This document shows positions 43,912 through 55,866 of a DNA stretch of 64,000 bases, one piece after another. The position numbers and the translations under genes are program-made. The notes under the pieces are model-generated. The model ran no database searches, had not been told where the DNA came from, and was given only the letters and a program-made list of their open reading frames with translations. The stretch comes from Xylaria sp. FL1777 (Eukaryota; Ascomycota; Sordariomycetes; Xylariales; Xylariaceae), in contig MU400553.1 in assembly GCA_022578965.1 (NCBI GenBank), positions 248,001-312,000 on the forward strand, written 5' to 3'. Each line of letters begins with the position of its first letter. Position 1 is the stretch's first letter.

Positions 43912-45867
43912 TTACAGACCAGCAAATTTCGGACTGCTAGGCTGCAGTACATTATAAGACGACGTGTTAGTGGACTTGAGCAGGTTGGCTTCGCGTTCGG
44001 CCTTTTCACGATCCATTTGTGCTCTGTCGGCTTTCGTCATGCGAGGTTTTCGCGTTATCCCACCTCGTGAGCCGGGACCACCACCACCGCGACCTCGTCC
44101 AGCACCAGCAGCAGCACCTCGATTGCCACCACGCCCGCCACGGGAGCCACGACCTCTCTTAGGAAGTCCATCGCCACTGTACCTAGTTAGCTTCATTCTA
44201 TGCTCGTAGGGTGGTTCAACATACCGTCCTGGTTCGGGTTTTTCAACCTCGCGTATTAAGGGTCCCGAGTATACGAAAAAGCCGTCTCGACTGGCGGCAG
44301 CCTGTTCCTCCCACAGAAGCTCTGAGTCATCAACAAAATCGTCGTCTCTGTCGTATTCGTCTTCCTTGAAGTGCCTCTTCTTCTTAGCTGGTTTGCCATC
44401 GGCAGCCTTGTCTGGGCCACTCGTGCCGCCCATCTCGACGTTTGAATCCTCGTTGTCCGACTCATCCACAGACATTTCATCACCTTCTCGACTGGAGTCA
44501 TTCTGTGCTAACGCTGCAGAAGCAGCAGCAATACGCGCCTTGCGCGCCTTATGCTCTGCCTGCCGGGGATGGAGAGCATCCCAGCCATACTGCTCCTCAG
44601 CCATCCGCATAAAATTGACATACTTGTTTGTTTCTCCATTTAAGGGGATGTTCAGAACGATAGATGGTACGACGAGCTCTGAACCGGGTTCTGCCCTGCC
44701 GAAATCGAGAATAGATCGTCCCGGAAGTGGCTCCAGTGTCTCTTTAGCAGGGTGAATACGAGGCGAAGATGAGGCTGCGCTGTAGTTTTTAGAGGTCGCC
44801 CGCTTCCCAGCAGCGCCGATGGTGGTTATAGATGTTGGACGAATTTCAATCTTTGAGGCAGCCAGAGTTGATAAAGGGGCGGCAGGCTTCTTCAGCTCCA
44901 CCGTAGGTGGTTTGGGGGCTGGTGGAGGTGCAAAATCCCTTCTGAAAGGGTTAGGAGAGGCGGGCACAGAACTGGAGTCTTGTTGTTGCGGGCGGGGTTG
45001 TGATTGAGGTTGCGAATGGCTTTGTTGCTGATTGGGCGCGAAAGAGGTGTGAGATGGTACAGGTGAGATGATATTTGGCACTGGAGGGTCGACCAGACTG
45101 GCAATAGAAGGCGATGCACTGGCACGATTGATCGCCGTCGTGTTATTTGGACCTCGTGGAGATCCCATCGTGCTTGGGTAACTGTGAGAGATCATTGTCT
45201 CTCTCACAGGATCATAATTCGAAGACCGGATGGGATCATACGCAATGCCGCTAGTCCGAGGGGTAACACTAGGCCGCGGCGGTGGTTGTGGTTGTGCTTG
45301 CTGATGATATGATTGTGGTTCAGGTTCAGCATTGAGAATATTCGACATAGATCCTGGCAACGATTCTCGCTTTGGTTCTCTCTGAGGGATTGGCTCTAAG
45401 CGGCCCATCGTAGTAGCCATCTCAGTGATTTTCGGCTGGCGAGTCGCTGGGCTGGCTGTTGCAGGACCAGCGGGCGAGCTCGCAGCTCGCGAAGGAGCCT
45501 CACCATTCTCGCCGTCGACAGCGCCTGCGGCCTTACGCCGACGCTGCGTAGGAGGCGCATTTGGGTCCTTAGGTTTCCGAGTGCGCTTCGGTTTCTCTCC
45601 TCCTTCCTCGGCGTTGGTACTATTCCGTTTAATTCTTGACCCAGGTTTAGGTCCAGGCTTCCGCCGAGGCAGGCCATCCTTGGTTAGTAGAGGTTGGCCT
45701 GCTCCATCGTACCTAATTGTGGTTGGGTCAACAACAATCTCGTCAAGTTCTCCTCCATTCTGCTTCCTCCCGAAGCCAGGTGATGCTGGTGCCGAAAGCA
45801 TGGAAGGCGGATCCGACAATTCGGGAGAAGAACTGTATCGCGTATGATTTCCAGATGTTGTGGCCAT
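43912..45867 (-). CDS. HPC2: Hpc2/ubinuclein-type subunit of the HIR histone chaperone
   Basis: An intronless gene of 651 codons, ATG at 45,867. The HIR complex deposits H3-H4 outside replication and represses histone genes; Hpc2 is its ubinuclein-like subunit. The diagnostic Hpc2-related domain lies at about residues 500-537, with D-D-D-F-V-D-D-S-E-L followed by W-E-E-Q-A-A-A and D-G-F-F-V-Y-S-G-P-L, the segment that contacts Hir1/histone H3.3 in homologues. The N-terminal 380 residues are disordered: Ser/Pro/Gln-rich with a K-P-G-P-K-P-G-S-R AT-hook-like patch near 70 and a Lys/Arg-rich run near 95-110. A Gly/Arg-rich segment (R-G-R-G-S-R-G-G-R-G-G) follows the domain at about 570-600. The upstream neighbour on the other side is RPAP1, transcribed divergently across 3.5 kb. 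Confidence 0.92.
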   Translation of the reverse strand: MATTSGNHTRYSSSPELSDPPSMLSAPASPGFGRKQNGGELDEIVVDPTTIRYDGAGQPLLTKDGLPRRKPGPKPGSRIKRNSTNAEEGGEKPKRTRKPKDPNAPPTQRRRKAAGAVDGENGEAPSRAASSPAGPATASPATRQPKITEMATTMGRLEPIPQREPKRESLPGSMSNILNAEPEPQSYHQQAQPQPPPRPSVTPRTSGIAYDPIRSSNYDPVRETMISHSYPSTMGSPRGPNNTTAINRASASPSIASLVDPPVPNIISPVPSHTSFAPNQQQSHSQPQSQPRPQQQDSSSVPASPNPFRRDFAPPPAPKPPTVELKKPAAPLSTLAASKIEIRPTSITTIGAAGKRATSKNYSAASSSPRIHPAKETLEPLPGRSILDFGRAEPGSELVVPSIVLNIPLNGETNKYVNFMRMAEEQYGWDALHPRQAEHKARKARIAAASAALAQNDSSREGDEMSVDESDNEDSNVEMGGTSGPDKAADGKPAKKKRHFKEDEYDRDDDFVDDSELLWEEQAAASRDGFFVYSGPLIREVEKPEPGRYVEPPYEHRMKLTRYSGDGLPKRGRGSRGGRGGNRGAAAGAGRGRGGGGPGSRGGITRKPRMTKADRAQMDREKAEREANLLKSTNTSSYNVLQPSSPKFAGL

Positions 45868-48800
45868 TTCGGTAACGCTCTGACCTGATAAGACAGCGAC
45901 TTAATAGCAGTTGTTCAAAAGCTGACCGAGATGAGGAGAGCTTTATGCCGAATCGGCGCGATAAATATCGGTCGCTCGACAATGGCAATTAGAGTATTAA
46001 TTAATCGTCGAAGCGAACTCTTGAATACAACAACGGAAACTCAATTAAAAAAAATCCGAGTAGAAGGGGTAAAAACGGAGTGATTTGAAGTCAATGAGGT
46101 TGATATCGTTATAGCGTATTGCTAACCCGAATTGCTATTGACACTAGGTTTGAAGTGTGGCTGAAGACAAAGTGTGGCCTTGGGTGCTATAGCTGTCTTG
46201 GCGCTATAGCGGAAGTAAGGTATAGGTAACAGTCGTGTAGTTTGCCGAGGCGCTTTTGGTGGATACCTTGGTACCTGGCGGCCACTGGTAATTAATTGTA
46301 ATGGTACCTAGGCTAACCGTGATGGGCAGATGCTCGCAATTGATTGCAGCAGAGAGGTCGCACGGGGAAATCAGTAGATGCAGCTGGGTGGGGCTGTGCT
46401 GGTATTTTGGTGCGTGGTTGACGGTGGTCTGCCGGCTGCTGATTGGACCATGCGCCAATGGTTTGGCTGAAAGAGCTCACTTGCCGATGGGGTCGCACTG
46501 GTACAGGAGACAAATTACTGTACGTACAGCGCACACTACAGGTCAATGTCGGTAAGTAACGTGACCTCCACTCTCCGGTCGGCCAGATGGCGCGTGCGTG
46601 CGCTGCAACACTGGCTGGCTGGACTGGCGGATCTGAATAACCTCACGAGAATCGCAACGATCGCAGCAAATCCTCCACTCGACACTTCGTGCGCGGGTAA
46701 AATCGAGAGGGCAGACGCTTGGGATGCTGCAAGTTGCAGGATCGAATGCACGGAATTGCGGTGCACAAAATGCAGCCGGCAAAGTAATGGAAAGAGGCGG
46801 CGCAACAATGGTTCTTGATGAAAAAGTTGCTAAAATGGCATTTTGGCGGTGTTGGTGGTGAGGATCGGTGGTTGGAAAAGAGAAGAGAAGAGTGTTCTGC
46901 ACAGGATGACGGGAAGGATGGGGATGGCTACGTTTTTTGAGAATTGGGAATTGGCAATTATTAGCTCTCCAACGAAAAACGGGGCTGACTAGAAACCTGA
47001 GTTGTTGTGAGAATCGGGCAGAGTTGCCAGGGAAATTTAATTGCGAGGAAAGACCCGAATTAGAGATCGGGACTAAGCTTGGGAGGGGGGTCTGGCTCTA
47101 CGGTGGTGAGAAGGATGGGAAGAGAATGATTGGGAACAGGACCCAGACTAATTGGGAGTGCGCGAGTGAGTGAATGATCATGGGAGGCGGCCGACACGAG
47201 AACGAGAAACGAGCGAGCGAGAGAGGGGGCGTACATAGAGAATAAAGCGAAGGGATGGGGGGGGGATAGCCGTGAAGGAATTATTACATACAAGGCCCCG
47301 GCATCTATAGCCAGAGAGGGAATTATAATAAGGCCGCGGTCACTATTCACTTCAAAGACGGGTTCACAGGCATCAGATGGCAATAATACCTAGACACATC
47401 GAATCATCCGATGAGGGGCGTGGGCAGCAGAAACGAGCGAATAGAGGGTGTGTGCCTAGGGACAGATCGCCAGGTATTAGGGGTTGCAATGCACTATAAA
47501 CACTGCTAACGGGGTGGCCAGGCTCCAGTAATCATGACGGAAGGACACATACGAGCCAGGGCCGAGGGCCTCAAGAGGGAATTTACGGAATGGAAAGGTC
47601 TCTGTCTGGGTAGGGAGCAGTGTGTGGGATGTTAAGCCACGGTCAGAATTCTTCGAGAGAAAAGGAATAAGCTTCCAAGAATGGGACCCCTTTGCTGCAG
47701 GTATAGGGGCGTGTGGTCCGTGGGCTAGCTCGGGTAGGTACCTATTAACTGTCCAGGTGGGTTGTACAAGCAAGGTACTACCGGTACCACACTAACTATC
47801 TCTGGGTGCAAGCTGCGCTAAGGTACTGACATACTGACATATGTATACCGGAATGTGTATGTAGGTATACCGTGCTATCAGCTGCAAGCTGCCCACGGGC
47901 AGGTTAGGCAGGTTGGTCTATTCAGCACGGGTTAAAACAGCGCTGGTACTACGGGAGGTAAAAGGTAGGTATATTGCCCATTAAACAACTACCTTAGGTA
48001 AGGAAGTAGGTAGAAGTTGATTATTAAGCGTATAGGTACATTACTTAGGTGGTATACACCACACCAAGTATGCTTACTGCGAAGAGCAGTTCGCTCATAC
48101 CTGCTTATAGTCTAGCTGACAAGGATCCGTCATCTGTGGGGGAAAGCAAAGGCGAAGAAAGGTGAGCCAGCCGATGATTGTTGAATTTTGCATGCATGCA
48201 GCTTGGCAACTTGGCACAACCATGTAGCTTGAGCCTCTCCAGAAAAGGAAACGCGCTAGCGCAGTACCAGATCCCTGCTCGGTACGTATCTTCAGCCCAG
48301 ATGACGCCCAGAGGAGTTTTTAGAAGTTTTAGGCTGACTCCACATGTTCCAGCCGCAGATTTTGACGCGAGATAACCGCGTGCATGTGACAGGGGTCCAC
48401 GGCAGATCTAAAAAGAGGAGCAGGGAATGCATACTATGTACATGTCTCTTAGGCGTAGTATACTCAATGCACTCCTGACTGTAGCCAGAACTTAGAGCTT
48501 ATTAATAATAACAACCACCACCACAACAGCTCTTACAGTTGTATTCTGGACTGCTTATTCTGTTTTGTCTGTAGTTGTTAGATTTATTTCATTTGCAGTA
48601 AGCGTTACCTGTACAAGCAAGAAAGGTACCCAGGCTGCCAAGCGCAATATTTTCTAACTATGGGAGAGTTTGTAGACAAATACCTAATACCCATTGGTAC
48701 AAGTGGAGACATTAGGTGGCCTATACACAGGTATTTCATCCAATTTGTGGTACCTAAGTATGGAGTCCACAGCATTGCTACATACTGCCATAAAAGGGTC

Positions 48801-49387
48801 TGATGAAGTAAAAATAGACAACACCAAATCTATGAACATATAGTAAGTCGATATAACAAGATAACGACTCTAGTTAATGTATAAAATTAGTAGTGCGTAA
48901 AGCCATCGAATTTCCCTAAGAGCGCTTCAAGAGGTTTACTGGCGGTCCAATGTTGCATAGAGGTATGTACCTGCCTTTTGTGTCTTGACCCACAGATCGG
49001 CTTTGCCCATGAGACATAGCCCGGAGCATTTTAATTGGGTTATTAAGCGATAGGGGCGCTTATTGTTAGCTTTGGAATCCCATACGCAGTACTGCGTAGA
49101 GTGGAGTAATATCTATGTGTTTTTGGATCTTCCTAAATAGGTATAGTTCAAAACTGCACCATGGTGCAATTATAAATGGGATGTACCTATCAGCCACAGC
49201 TGAGGGGTCTAGCTTAAGCAGACTAGTGGTTAGTATCAACTCAAACTTTATATGTGAAGTTTCATAACTGAATCTGAAAGCTCCCACTACCAACCTTCTA
49301 ATAACTTCAAATTCAAGTCTCGTGCGACCAGAGGCAAAACACGAAGTTCTCAGCTCTCTTCGCATCACATTTATTTAATGGTCTGTA
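45868..49387. other. 3.5-kb divergent intergenic region, HPC2 to RPAP1
   Basis: No gene could be supported despite the length. Many open stretches of 65-120 codons occur on both strands, but they overlap one another and show no domain, intron-joined extension or codon bias that I could see. TACCTA/TAGGTA motifs cluster at 47,735-48,060. The region must hold both promoters and may contain long 5' leaders or a non-coding RNA. Confidence 0.5.
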
Positions 49388-50800
49388 ATGGCTTCAGTAC
49401 CCTTCGTTCTCGATGTCAAGGAGAAAGAAATAGCTGAAGCAAAAGCACCGTCTTTCCCCAAGATCAAACCGAGCACATCGGGATTTCCGGAGCACAAGAA
49501 ACGTAACAAAGTGTCGGCATTCAAACAGAAGCGGCAGGGCATACAACTAGACGAACAGAAACCGAAAGTTTTCCTCTCCTCAAGCGGACAACCTCTTGGA
49601 TCTTCGAATCATGGCCCAACAACCCTATCTTCTGGCCAGAGCTTCTTGGCGAACGAGAGGATCAATATAGATCGTGAGAACAATCAGAAACTTGCATCGA
49701 TGTCGCCGCAAGAAATCGAACAAGCTCGGCAAGAACTCTTCAACGGCCTAGACTCATCAATACTCGAAAGGCTATTGAAGCGCGCAAATCTTGATGACGC
49801 AGCTAATACCTTACCCTCGGACCAACCACAACCAACACCAGAAACCACCTCCTCCCCGAGCGGACAGGCAGACCCTGTGCCTGAGATAAGAATAGAAGAC
49901 AAATCAGATAAAATAGCTTCGAGTGCCCCTATAAGCAAGGGCCCACCAGAGCCGAGTACCACAAGCGCGATTAGCGATGCGAATAGCATACCCCATAAAT
50001 CAGATGTATCTGTATCCAACGAAGCAGACGAGCACGAAGCACAACCAAGACACCCGACGAACCCCGAAGACCACACCCCCATCATTATCAACGACGACGA
50101 CGACAGCGCCCCCCCAATCCCTCCAAAAGAGCACATAATCGACGCCACGACCTCGCCCTCATCCCAGCCAGAAGGCGCACCCGCGCACTGGCCGCGCGCG
50201 CCGCAGCCCGCAGACCTCGACCCGTCGGACCCGGACTTCCTGCAGAACCTGCACGCGAAGTACTTCCCGTCGCTGGCGGCGGACCCGTCGAAGCTGGCGT
50301 GGATGGCGCCGGTGCCGACGCCGCACTCGCCCGCGGACCGCGACAGCCCCTACTACCCGGGCCAGGACTCGCTGCCCGTGTCGGCGCTGCGCTTCGACTT
50401 CCGCGGCGCGCTGCTGCCGCCGCGCGTCTCGCGCGCCGTGCCCGCCTCCAAGGGCCTGCACCACCACGGCGAGGCCCCCGAGGCCGCCGGCTACACGGTG
50501 CGCGAGCTGGCGCGGCTGGCGCGCAGCGCCGTGCCCGGGCAGCGCTGCGTCGCCTACCAGACGCTCGGGCGCATCCTCTACCGGCTGGGTGGGGGCGAGT
50601 TCGGCGGCGTCGGGCGAGACGACGTGAGCATGGGCATCTGGCGCGAATTCGAGGAGGGGGCCGTCCTGCGGAGTCTGCATGACGAGATTGGCGCCGAGGA
50701 GGGTCGGGGCCGTGGACATCGCAGCGCCAGGGCGTTTGCGACCGAGGCGGTCTGGCTGTTTGAGAAGGGCGGTTGGAAAGACAAGCTGAAGAAAGCTTGA
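49388..50800 (+). CDS. RPAP1: RPAP1/Rba50-like RNA polymerase II assembly factor
   Basis: A single-exon gene of 470 codons, ATG at 49,388. RPAP1 (Rba50 in yeast) helps assemble and import RNA polymerase II. The N-terminal RPAP1 domain is visible: F-P-K-I near 24-27, then, around residues 92-125, N-E-R-I-N-I-D-R-E-N, L-A-S-M-S-P-Q-E-I and R-Q-E-L-F-N-G-L-D, with I-L-E-R-L-L-K-R. The C-terminal RPAP1 domain starts near 330 with L-R-F-D-F-R-G-x-L-L-P-P, continues through L-H-H-H-G-E-x-P-E-x-A-G-Y-T and ends with A-R-S-x-V-P-G-Q-R and L-G-R-I-L. The middle is a low-complexity acidic and Pro/Ser-rich linker. The second half is strikingly GC-rich (about 50,160-50,620), which creates long false frames on the other strand. 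Confidence 0.9.
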   Translation: MASVPFVLDVKEKEIAEAKAPSFPKIKPSTSGFPEHKKRNKVSAFKQKRQGIQLDEQKPKVFLSSSGQPLGSSNHGPTTLSSGQSFLANERINIDRENNQKLASMSPQEIEQARQELFNGLDSSILERLLKRANLDDAANTLPSDQPQPTPETTSSPSGQADPVPEIRIEDKSDKIASSAPISKGPPEPSTTSAISDANSIPHKSDVSVSNEADEHEAQPRHPTNPEDHTPIIINDDDDSAPPIPPKEHIIDATTSPSSQPEGAPAHWPRAPQPADLDPSDPDFLQNLHAKYFPSLAADPSKLAWMAPVPTPHSPADRDSPYYPGQDSLPVSALRFDFRGALLPPRVSRAVPASKGLHHHGEAPEAAGYTVRELARLARSAVPGQRCVAYQTLGRILYRLGGGEFGGVGRDDVSMGIWREFEEGAVLRSLHDEIGAEEGRGRGHRSARAFATEAVWLFEKGGWKDKLKKA

Positions 50801-51552
50801 GATATCCTCGCGAAAGGAGATGGAAGAGAGAGAGCAAGAGAGAGAGCAAGAGAGGGAGAGGGAGAGGGAGAGAAAAAGGAATTGATTGGTATTCCATAAT
50901 GTTTAGACTATTACAACACGACAAACGAACAACGCAGCCAAGACGAAAAGGTTGCTCTGATAAAAACATTGACATGATGGGGTTGACGAAAATACAGGCC
51001 AAGCTAGTAAGCCCAGCCCAGCCTGGTCAACCAAATCAGACCGCCAACCGTGCTAGAACTCCCCTCTGCGTTCTTATTCTCCCCCTCCCTTTTTATTCCC
51101 TTTGCCTATATCTTGTTCCCTAGACAGTTTTCTGACCGTGAGGTAGCGAGCGGGCATATGAATTTGGTTTCTTTTCTCCTCTCCCCTAAACTCCCCCGGT
51201 CATCTGGTTAGGCATTTATGTCCGTCAAGTGAATCATGCCTATGAAAATCCATCTATCCATTCATCCATACATCTACCAAGCAAATCGTTTGTCAACCAT
51301 CACAGGACTGTCTACACACTTGACCGGATGCAGTCAATCCCCGTTCCCCTGTGCCTCGCCCGCTCATTAATCAAAGTATTCAGAGACTACTACTCTCTTG
51401 TTAATACGGTGTAATAAAGCCAATGTGCGTACGGCTTCTTGTATTGATAGTAACGTTATAGAATGAAAGGATATTCGATGGGTGTGCCTGGTGAGAATTT
51501 ACCTCCCACACAATGTGAGGAGGGGATATGTGACGATCTTGGTAATTCGGCT
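50801..51552. other. Convergent 3' spacer, RPAP1 to VPS74
   Basis: Purine-rich GAGAGA/GGGAGA repeats at about 50,820-50,880 directly follow the RPAP1 stop. The rest shows no gene. Confidence 0.5.
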
Positions 51553-52831
51553 TTACAATAGTGAATCGAGGCGAGTGAAAACGCTGAGGCATGCAGCAAC
51601 AACCTCGAGCTGAAGCTCCTTGTCCTTGGCGCCGTTGATCTCCTATTTAAAACGATAGCGTTAGAGAAATTGTGAGAAGAGTAGGGGACAACAGCCAGCT
51701 TACCTCGGCAATGATCTGAGGAATGTTGGCTCCGATGCCGGTGGAACTTGCTTTCCGACCAAAAGGCCACTGTGAGTATTCTGCGAGGAGTTCGTCTGTC
51801 TGAGTGAAAGCACGTTCGCGAGCTTCGTGGCCGAGAGTAGTCAGGGCATTCTCTAATACATTGGCAGCATATGCAGCGCAGATCATGGAGATGGTGCGAG
51901 TGTATCGGAATTCGAGGTTCTCGGGAAGAAACTGGGAGCTGGGGAGGACGACGGTGCGTTGAGTGAGGACGTTTCTAACGCGCCGTCGAATCTCGTCTTT
52001 GGCACCGCCGTCAGCCACCGGGTGTGTGGCCATGTCGAATAGGAGGAAGTTGCGTTTCTCGGTTCGCAAGATACCTTTGTCGACCAGACCTTTGCAGAGA
52101 CGTTCCCGAACCTGTTTCAACTGATAGCCGATCTTCATTAGGTTCCAGGTCTCGCCTATCGGACCGAAGAGCATTAGCTACGACACTTGAACAGCGTACG
52201 TCGGGAGCGCGCAGACAGCATACATACCGCTCATCAGATCAATCCACGTGCCGACACTCATTTTCTCGCTTTGCTTCATCATCTTCAGTGCTTCGTCTAG
52301 CAGGACCTCGCCGGTAAGTGTGTCGTCGATGACTTCGATTACCCGGTCAGCAAGGGGGAACCGCCGCCGGGATGGGTCCTTTTGCATGCTGATACGGCCC
52401 CGGAAGGCGAGCTCTATGACGATGCAGCCTCGCAGGGCATAGCTGATATTATCGTTCCAGAAAGACAGGTACCCCTGCCGCAGTAGTCATCAGTATCGCG
52501 GATTGAGGGTAGTGTCGGGCGTAGCGTGTTGTCGGGTTCCGGAAGGGCTAAGTTAGCTTAGATAGCGCATGCTTACCTGCTTGTCTTTGAGTCCCAGGAG
52601 CACAACCTCATCCATCAATGTGAGCTTCGGCTGCTTGCTCCTCTCGGCGCTTTCGCTGATGTCGCGTGGGTCGAACGCTATCTTATGGCCATTCTCGCTG
52701 TTCTCGTAACTGGTCTCGGGGCCGCTGTCGCGCACTCCGGCCGAGGAATGGGAACGGTTGACGCCGTTGCTGGACTCGGCGTCGTTGGCAGCGCCGCCTC
52801 CTCCACGGCGTCTCGTCAGTCCCGACGACAT
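51553..52831 (-). CDS. VPS74: Vps74/GPP34 (GOLPH3 family) Golgi PI4P effector
   Basis: A peripheral Golgi protein that binds phosphatidylinositol 4-phosphate and retains glycosyltransferases. Four exons: 52,831-52,577, 52,474-52,228, 52,155-51,704 and 51,642-51,553. Donors are GTAAGC, GTATGT and GTAAGC, and all acceptors end in AG. The result is about 347 residues, the size of yeast Vps74. The first 60 residues are disordered (R-R-R-G-G-G-G start); the GPP34 domain begins with [16 protein letters not shown] and G-Y-L-S-F-W-N-D. Further family marks are [21 protein letters not shown] and [15 protein letters not shown], plus [11 protein letters not shown]. The last exon, only 30 codons including the stop, ends in L-D-S-L-L. 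Confidence 0.95.
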
Positions 52832-54636
52832 GGTGGTCTGTAAAGGCTGGTTCGGGGGAGGGCAGGAGGGTAGTGATGCTGACGATGCTGACGATGCTGC
52901 GGTTGGCGACAGAGGCGCGTGTCGGGATGGCTCTCGCGATCAGGCGGATTGTCCGACGGTGTTTTTGCACGCTGGTGCGCCGGAGTCGGTGTCGCTTGCA
53001 GCACGCCTGACACCACGGGTAAGGTATGTTGTGTTCGCAGCTGAAGGATGGTGGTAAGCCAATGGATGTCGATGCTGGAATAAAAGTTGGCCGGTTGACG
53101 TGACTTGACCACTTTTCCGCTATTCTCCTTTCAAGGATAAGGTAACAATCTCAGCGCTGGGCCAAAGCAGCTGGCTAAGTCGGTAATAGCGGGCTTGGCA
53201 GAAGTGGACCACCGATGAGGCTCGCCTGCAAACTACGCTGTAGGTACTGTAGTATACATGCCTAGGTACATGTAGATAGTGGGCACTGATTGCCCAGGTA
53301 CCGTACCTAGACAGTCTACCGGCAGATGGACTCGGATGAATCTCTTCTACGTCTTCTTAGCTCCAAAATATATACCAAGGGAGGTCGAAGGAAAACGAAA
53401 GTCTTATTACCGATAGCAGTGGCGAAGAGTAGAGGGTGGATAAGGATCTATCTAAATCTAAATAGGTAGTTTATCTACGTTAGCGGAACATCAACTTGAG
53501 TCCAGATAGGTGGTGGTAAGGTACACAACCACGTGCGAGTAGGTACTATCGCTAACAAGAGGACTAGTGGGGGCTGAAGTGTTTCTGCTGTTGAACCTAA
53601 AATAAGAATACCTTAAGTACTTGGGTAGTCTGTCCTGGTAGGTCTATCTACCGCGTAAGTTCCCTAACATACTCCGCATAAGGTAAAAAAGAAATTCAGA
53701 GCAGTTATTGTTAGGTATGGTTAGAGTGGGGTTAAACAAGAAACGCCCCAAATTAAAAACTCTAGGCTACCGCTTTACGCAGTAAAGACCAACCGAAACA
53801 ACCAAATAAGATAGAAATAAGGAAGAAAACAAAAAAGGGAGACTGAAGACTAAACAGATCTAACTAAATTGAACATTTTAATTCTTTAACTTATCTTTTT
53901 TTTGCCTGCTCGGTTGGTCTTTGAAGAAGTAGACTTCAGGCAGGCTTGCCTTCGGGTGTTGTGTTACACGTAACACGACTATACCACTGCATGTAATTAG
54001 GTACCTATATTATATCTATTAGATACCTCTTACCTTAAGACGTTACCTACCTCATCCACATTCGGCATGTTATCATTGCCACTATTAGGTTCGGTATATG
54101 TAGGTGGTAAGTACCTACCTAGGTAGATAGTAAAGAATAAACTATTGGTATTGTTAGTGAATCCCAGTAGAACCTAGCACTTTTGTATGCCAGCAGACCG
54201 TCTTCTCTGTGGGCCACTGATACAATGTACAGATATATATAGATACGAGTTGCTGTACGCCAAGATTACCCAAAGTTGTCACTCACAAAATCTATGTATA
54301 AAGTGTGGCTTAAGTACCATGAAATCAATTACCTATCAATACTACCTGCCTTACCTAATGCATTAGTAGGTTTCATTAGCGTGGAATGCTTTGTAGTAGT
54401 ACTACGTAGGCGCCTTTATCTGATGACGTATGAGCTGCCCAAAGATACCTACCGGCTTATATGTAGATATAGTACATACTAGTAGGTAGCAAGGAGACAC
54501 CCTCCATTTCAGCACTTTGCATTGATATGTATCGAAAACCGAAACTTTTTATTATTACCTGGTGTTACCACCACATCATGCTCCTTTCATTATATCAAAT
54601 CACTTATGTTCCTCCTCACTCCGTAACCAATAAACT
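52832..54636. other. Intergenic with dense TACCTA/TAGGTA motifs
   Basis: Between the VPS74 start and the 3' end of the ADH gene. No gene is supported. Palindromic ACCTAGGT-like and TACCTA/TAGGTA hexamers recur many times between 53,240 and 54,485 (for example 53,262, 54,000-54,045 and 54,110-54,125). Confidence 0.5.
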
Positions 54637-55866
54637 TTAAGCTCCGAAGGCCTTGTCATAGTCGACCAGGGTGAAGCGATAGTGAACCTTGTTGTTCTTA
54701 ACACGCTCGACGGCCTCGGCGCAACCCTTCTCGGAGATGGGAATGGTCTCGACCATGGGGAACAGCTTCTTCTCGGCAACAAACTTCAACATTTCCAGAC
54801 ACTCCATCCGGCTACCGATGTGGCTGGACCCGATACTGCAGGCGTTGGACATGAACTGCTGAGGCTTGAGTCCGTCGATAGGCGAATCAGGCAGACCAAC
54901 TTGGTGGAACTTGCAGCCGACTTTGAGGGTCGCGAGGTAGTCTTGGAGCACCGACGTATCCAGCACGTCGGCGGTGCTAAGCACAAAGTCGAACTTGAAT
55001 GCCAACGGCTTAGCCCAATCCTTCTCGCCACTGCTCACGAAGTGCTTGGCTCCCAGCTTTAGAGCATCCTCCTTCTTACGGGGAGAGTGAGAGATGACCG
55101 TCACCTCGGCGCCAAGCGCGCTCGCAAACATGACGGCGAAGTGGCCCAGCCCTCCAAGGCCGACGATAGCAACCTGCTGGCCGGCATTGACGCCCGCTCG
55201 CCTTAAGGGGCTCCATACGGTCAACCCGGCGCAGAGAATAGGCGCGGCCAGGTGAGAAGGTATGACATCTGGTATAGGGAAAACCATGAACTGGTGGGCG
55301 CGGATGTGAGATGAGTAACCACCTTGGCTGATAGTCTCATTCGGGTCGGCTTCCTTTGGATACGGAGCTCCATATGTGTCTGTATACGCACACGTCAGCA
55401 GTCGAAACTAAGATGTAGGAAATACTGTAATACAACTGACCAACTTTTTTCGGGCAATAATTGTCATTATTGCTCTTGCACTGAGGGCACTTCAAGCAAG
55501 ACCAGACCTGGGCGCCTACGCCAACACGATCTCCAACTTTGATATCCTTCACTTGGGAGCCCACCTTGATCGCCTTCCCTACAATTTCATGGCCTACGCA
55601 GAGGGGAGCTGGGGCGTCTCCCCAGCCACCCGTGACGGTATGCACATCAGATCCGCAAACACCACAGCATTCGATCTTAATGTCAATGTCGTGGTCGCCA
55701 AATTTCTTCGGCTTAAACTACGCGGCGTGATGATGGTGAGCCTGATACCCCTACGGATGGTAATGCAGATGATGAATAAGGGGAGACCTACGCTCTGCTT
55801 TTTGAAGTCTTGATATTTGCCGATCTCGTTGATCATAAAACCCTCGAACTCTTCGGGATACGGCAT
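54637..55866 (-). CDS. Zinc-dependent alcohol dehydrogenase (CAD/ADH6-like)
   Basis: An NADP(H)-dependent medium-chain dehydrogenase of the cinnamyl alcohol dehydrogenase type, reducing aldehydes or oxidising primary alcohols. Three exons: 55,866-55,792, 55,717-55,441 and 55,379-54,637, about 364 residues, as usual for the family. Donors are GTAGGT and GTCAGT; the acceptors are TAG and CAG. Catalytic zinc ligands are Cys46 (G-V-C-G-S-D-V-H) and His68-Glu69 (G-H-E). The structural zinc lobe has Cys99, Cys102, Cys105 and Cys113. The Rossmann motif is V-G-L-G-G-L-G-H-F-A, followed by the S-H-S-P-R-K-K loop whose Ser and basic residues favour NADP over NAD. The last exon is complete and ends in K-A-F-G-A. 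Cytosolic; the natural substrate is unknown. Confidence 0.92.

Noticed and set aside
46204..47773. Cluster of 75-120-codon frames on both strands
   Set aside because: They overlap each other, none extends through plausible introns, and no family motif is visible.
50088..51002. Long Arg/Ala-rich minus-strand frame (304 codons) over the RPAP1 gene
   Set aside because: It is the antisense shadow of the very GC-rich 3' half of RPAP1, with no domain and extreme composition.
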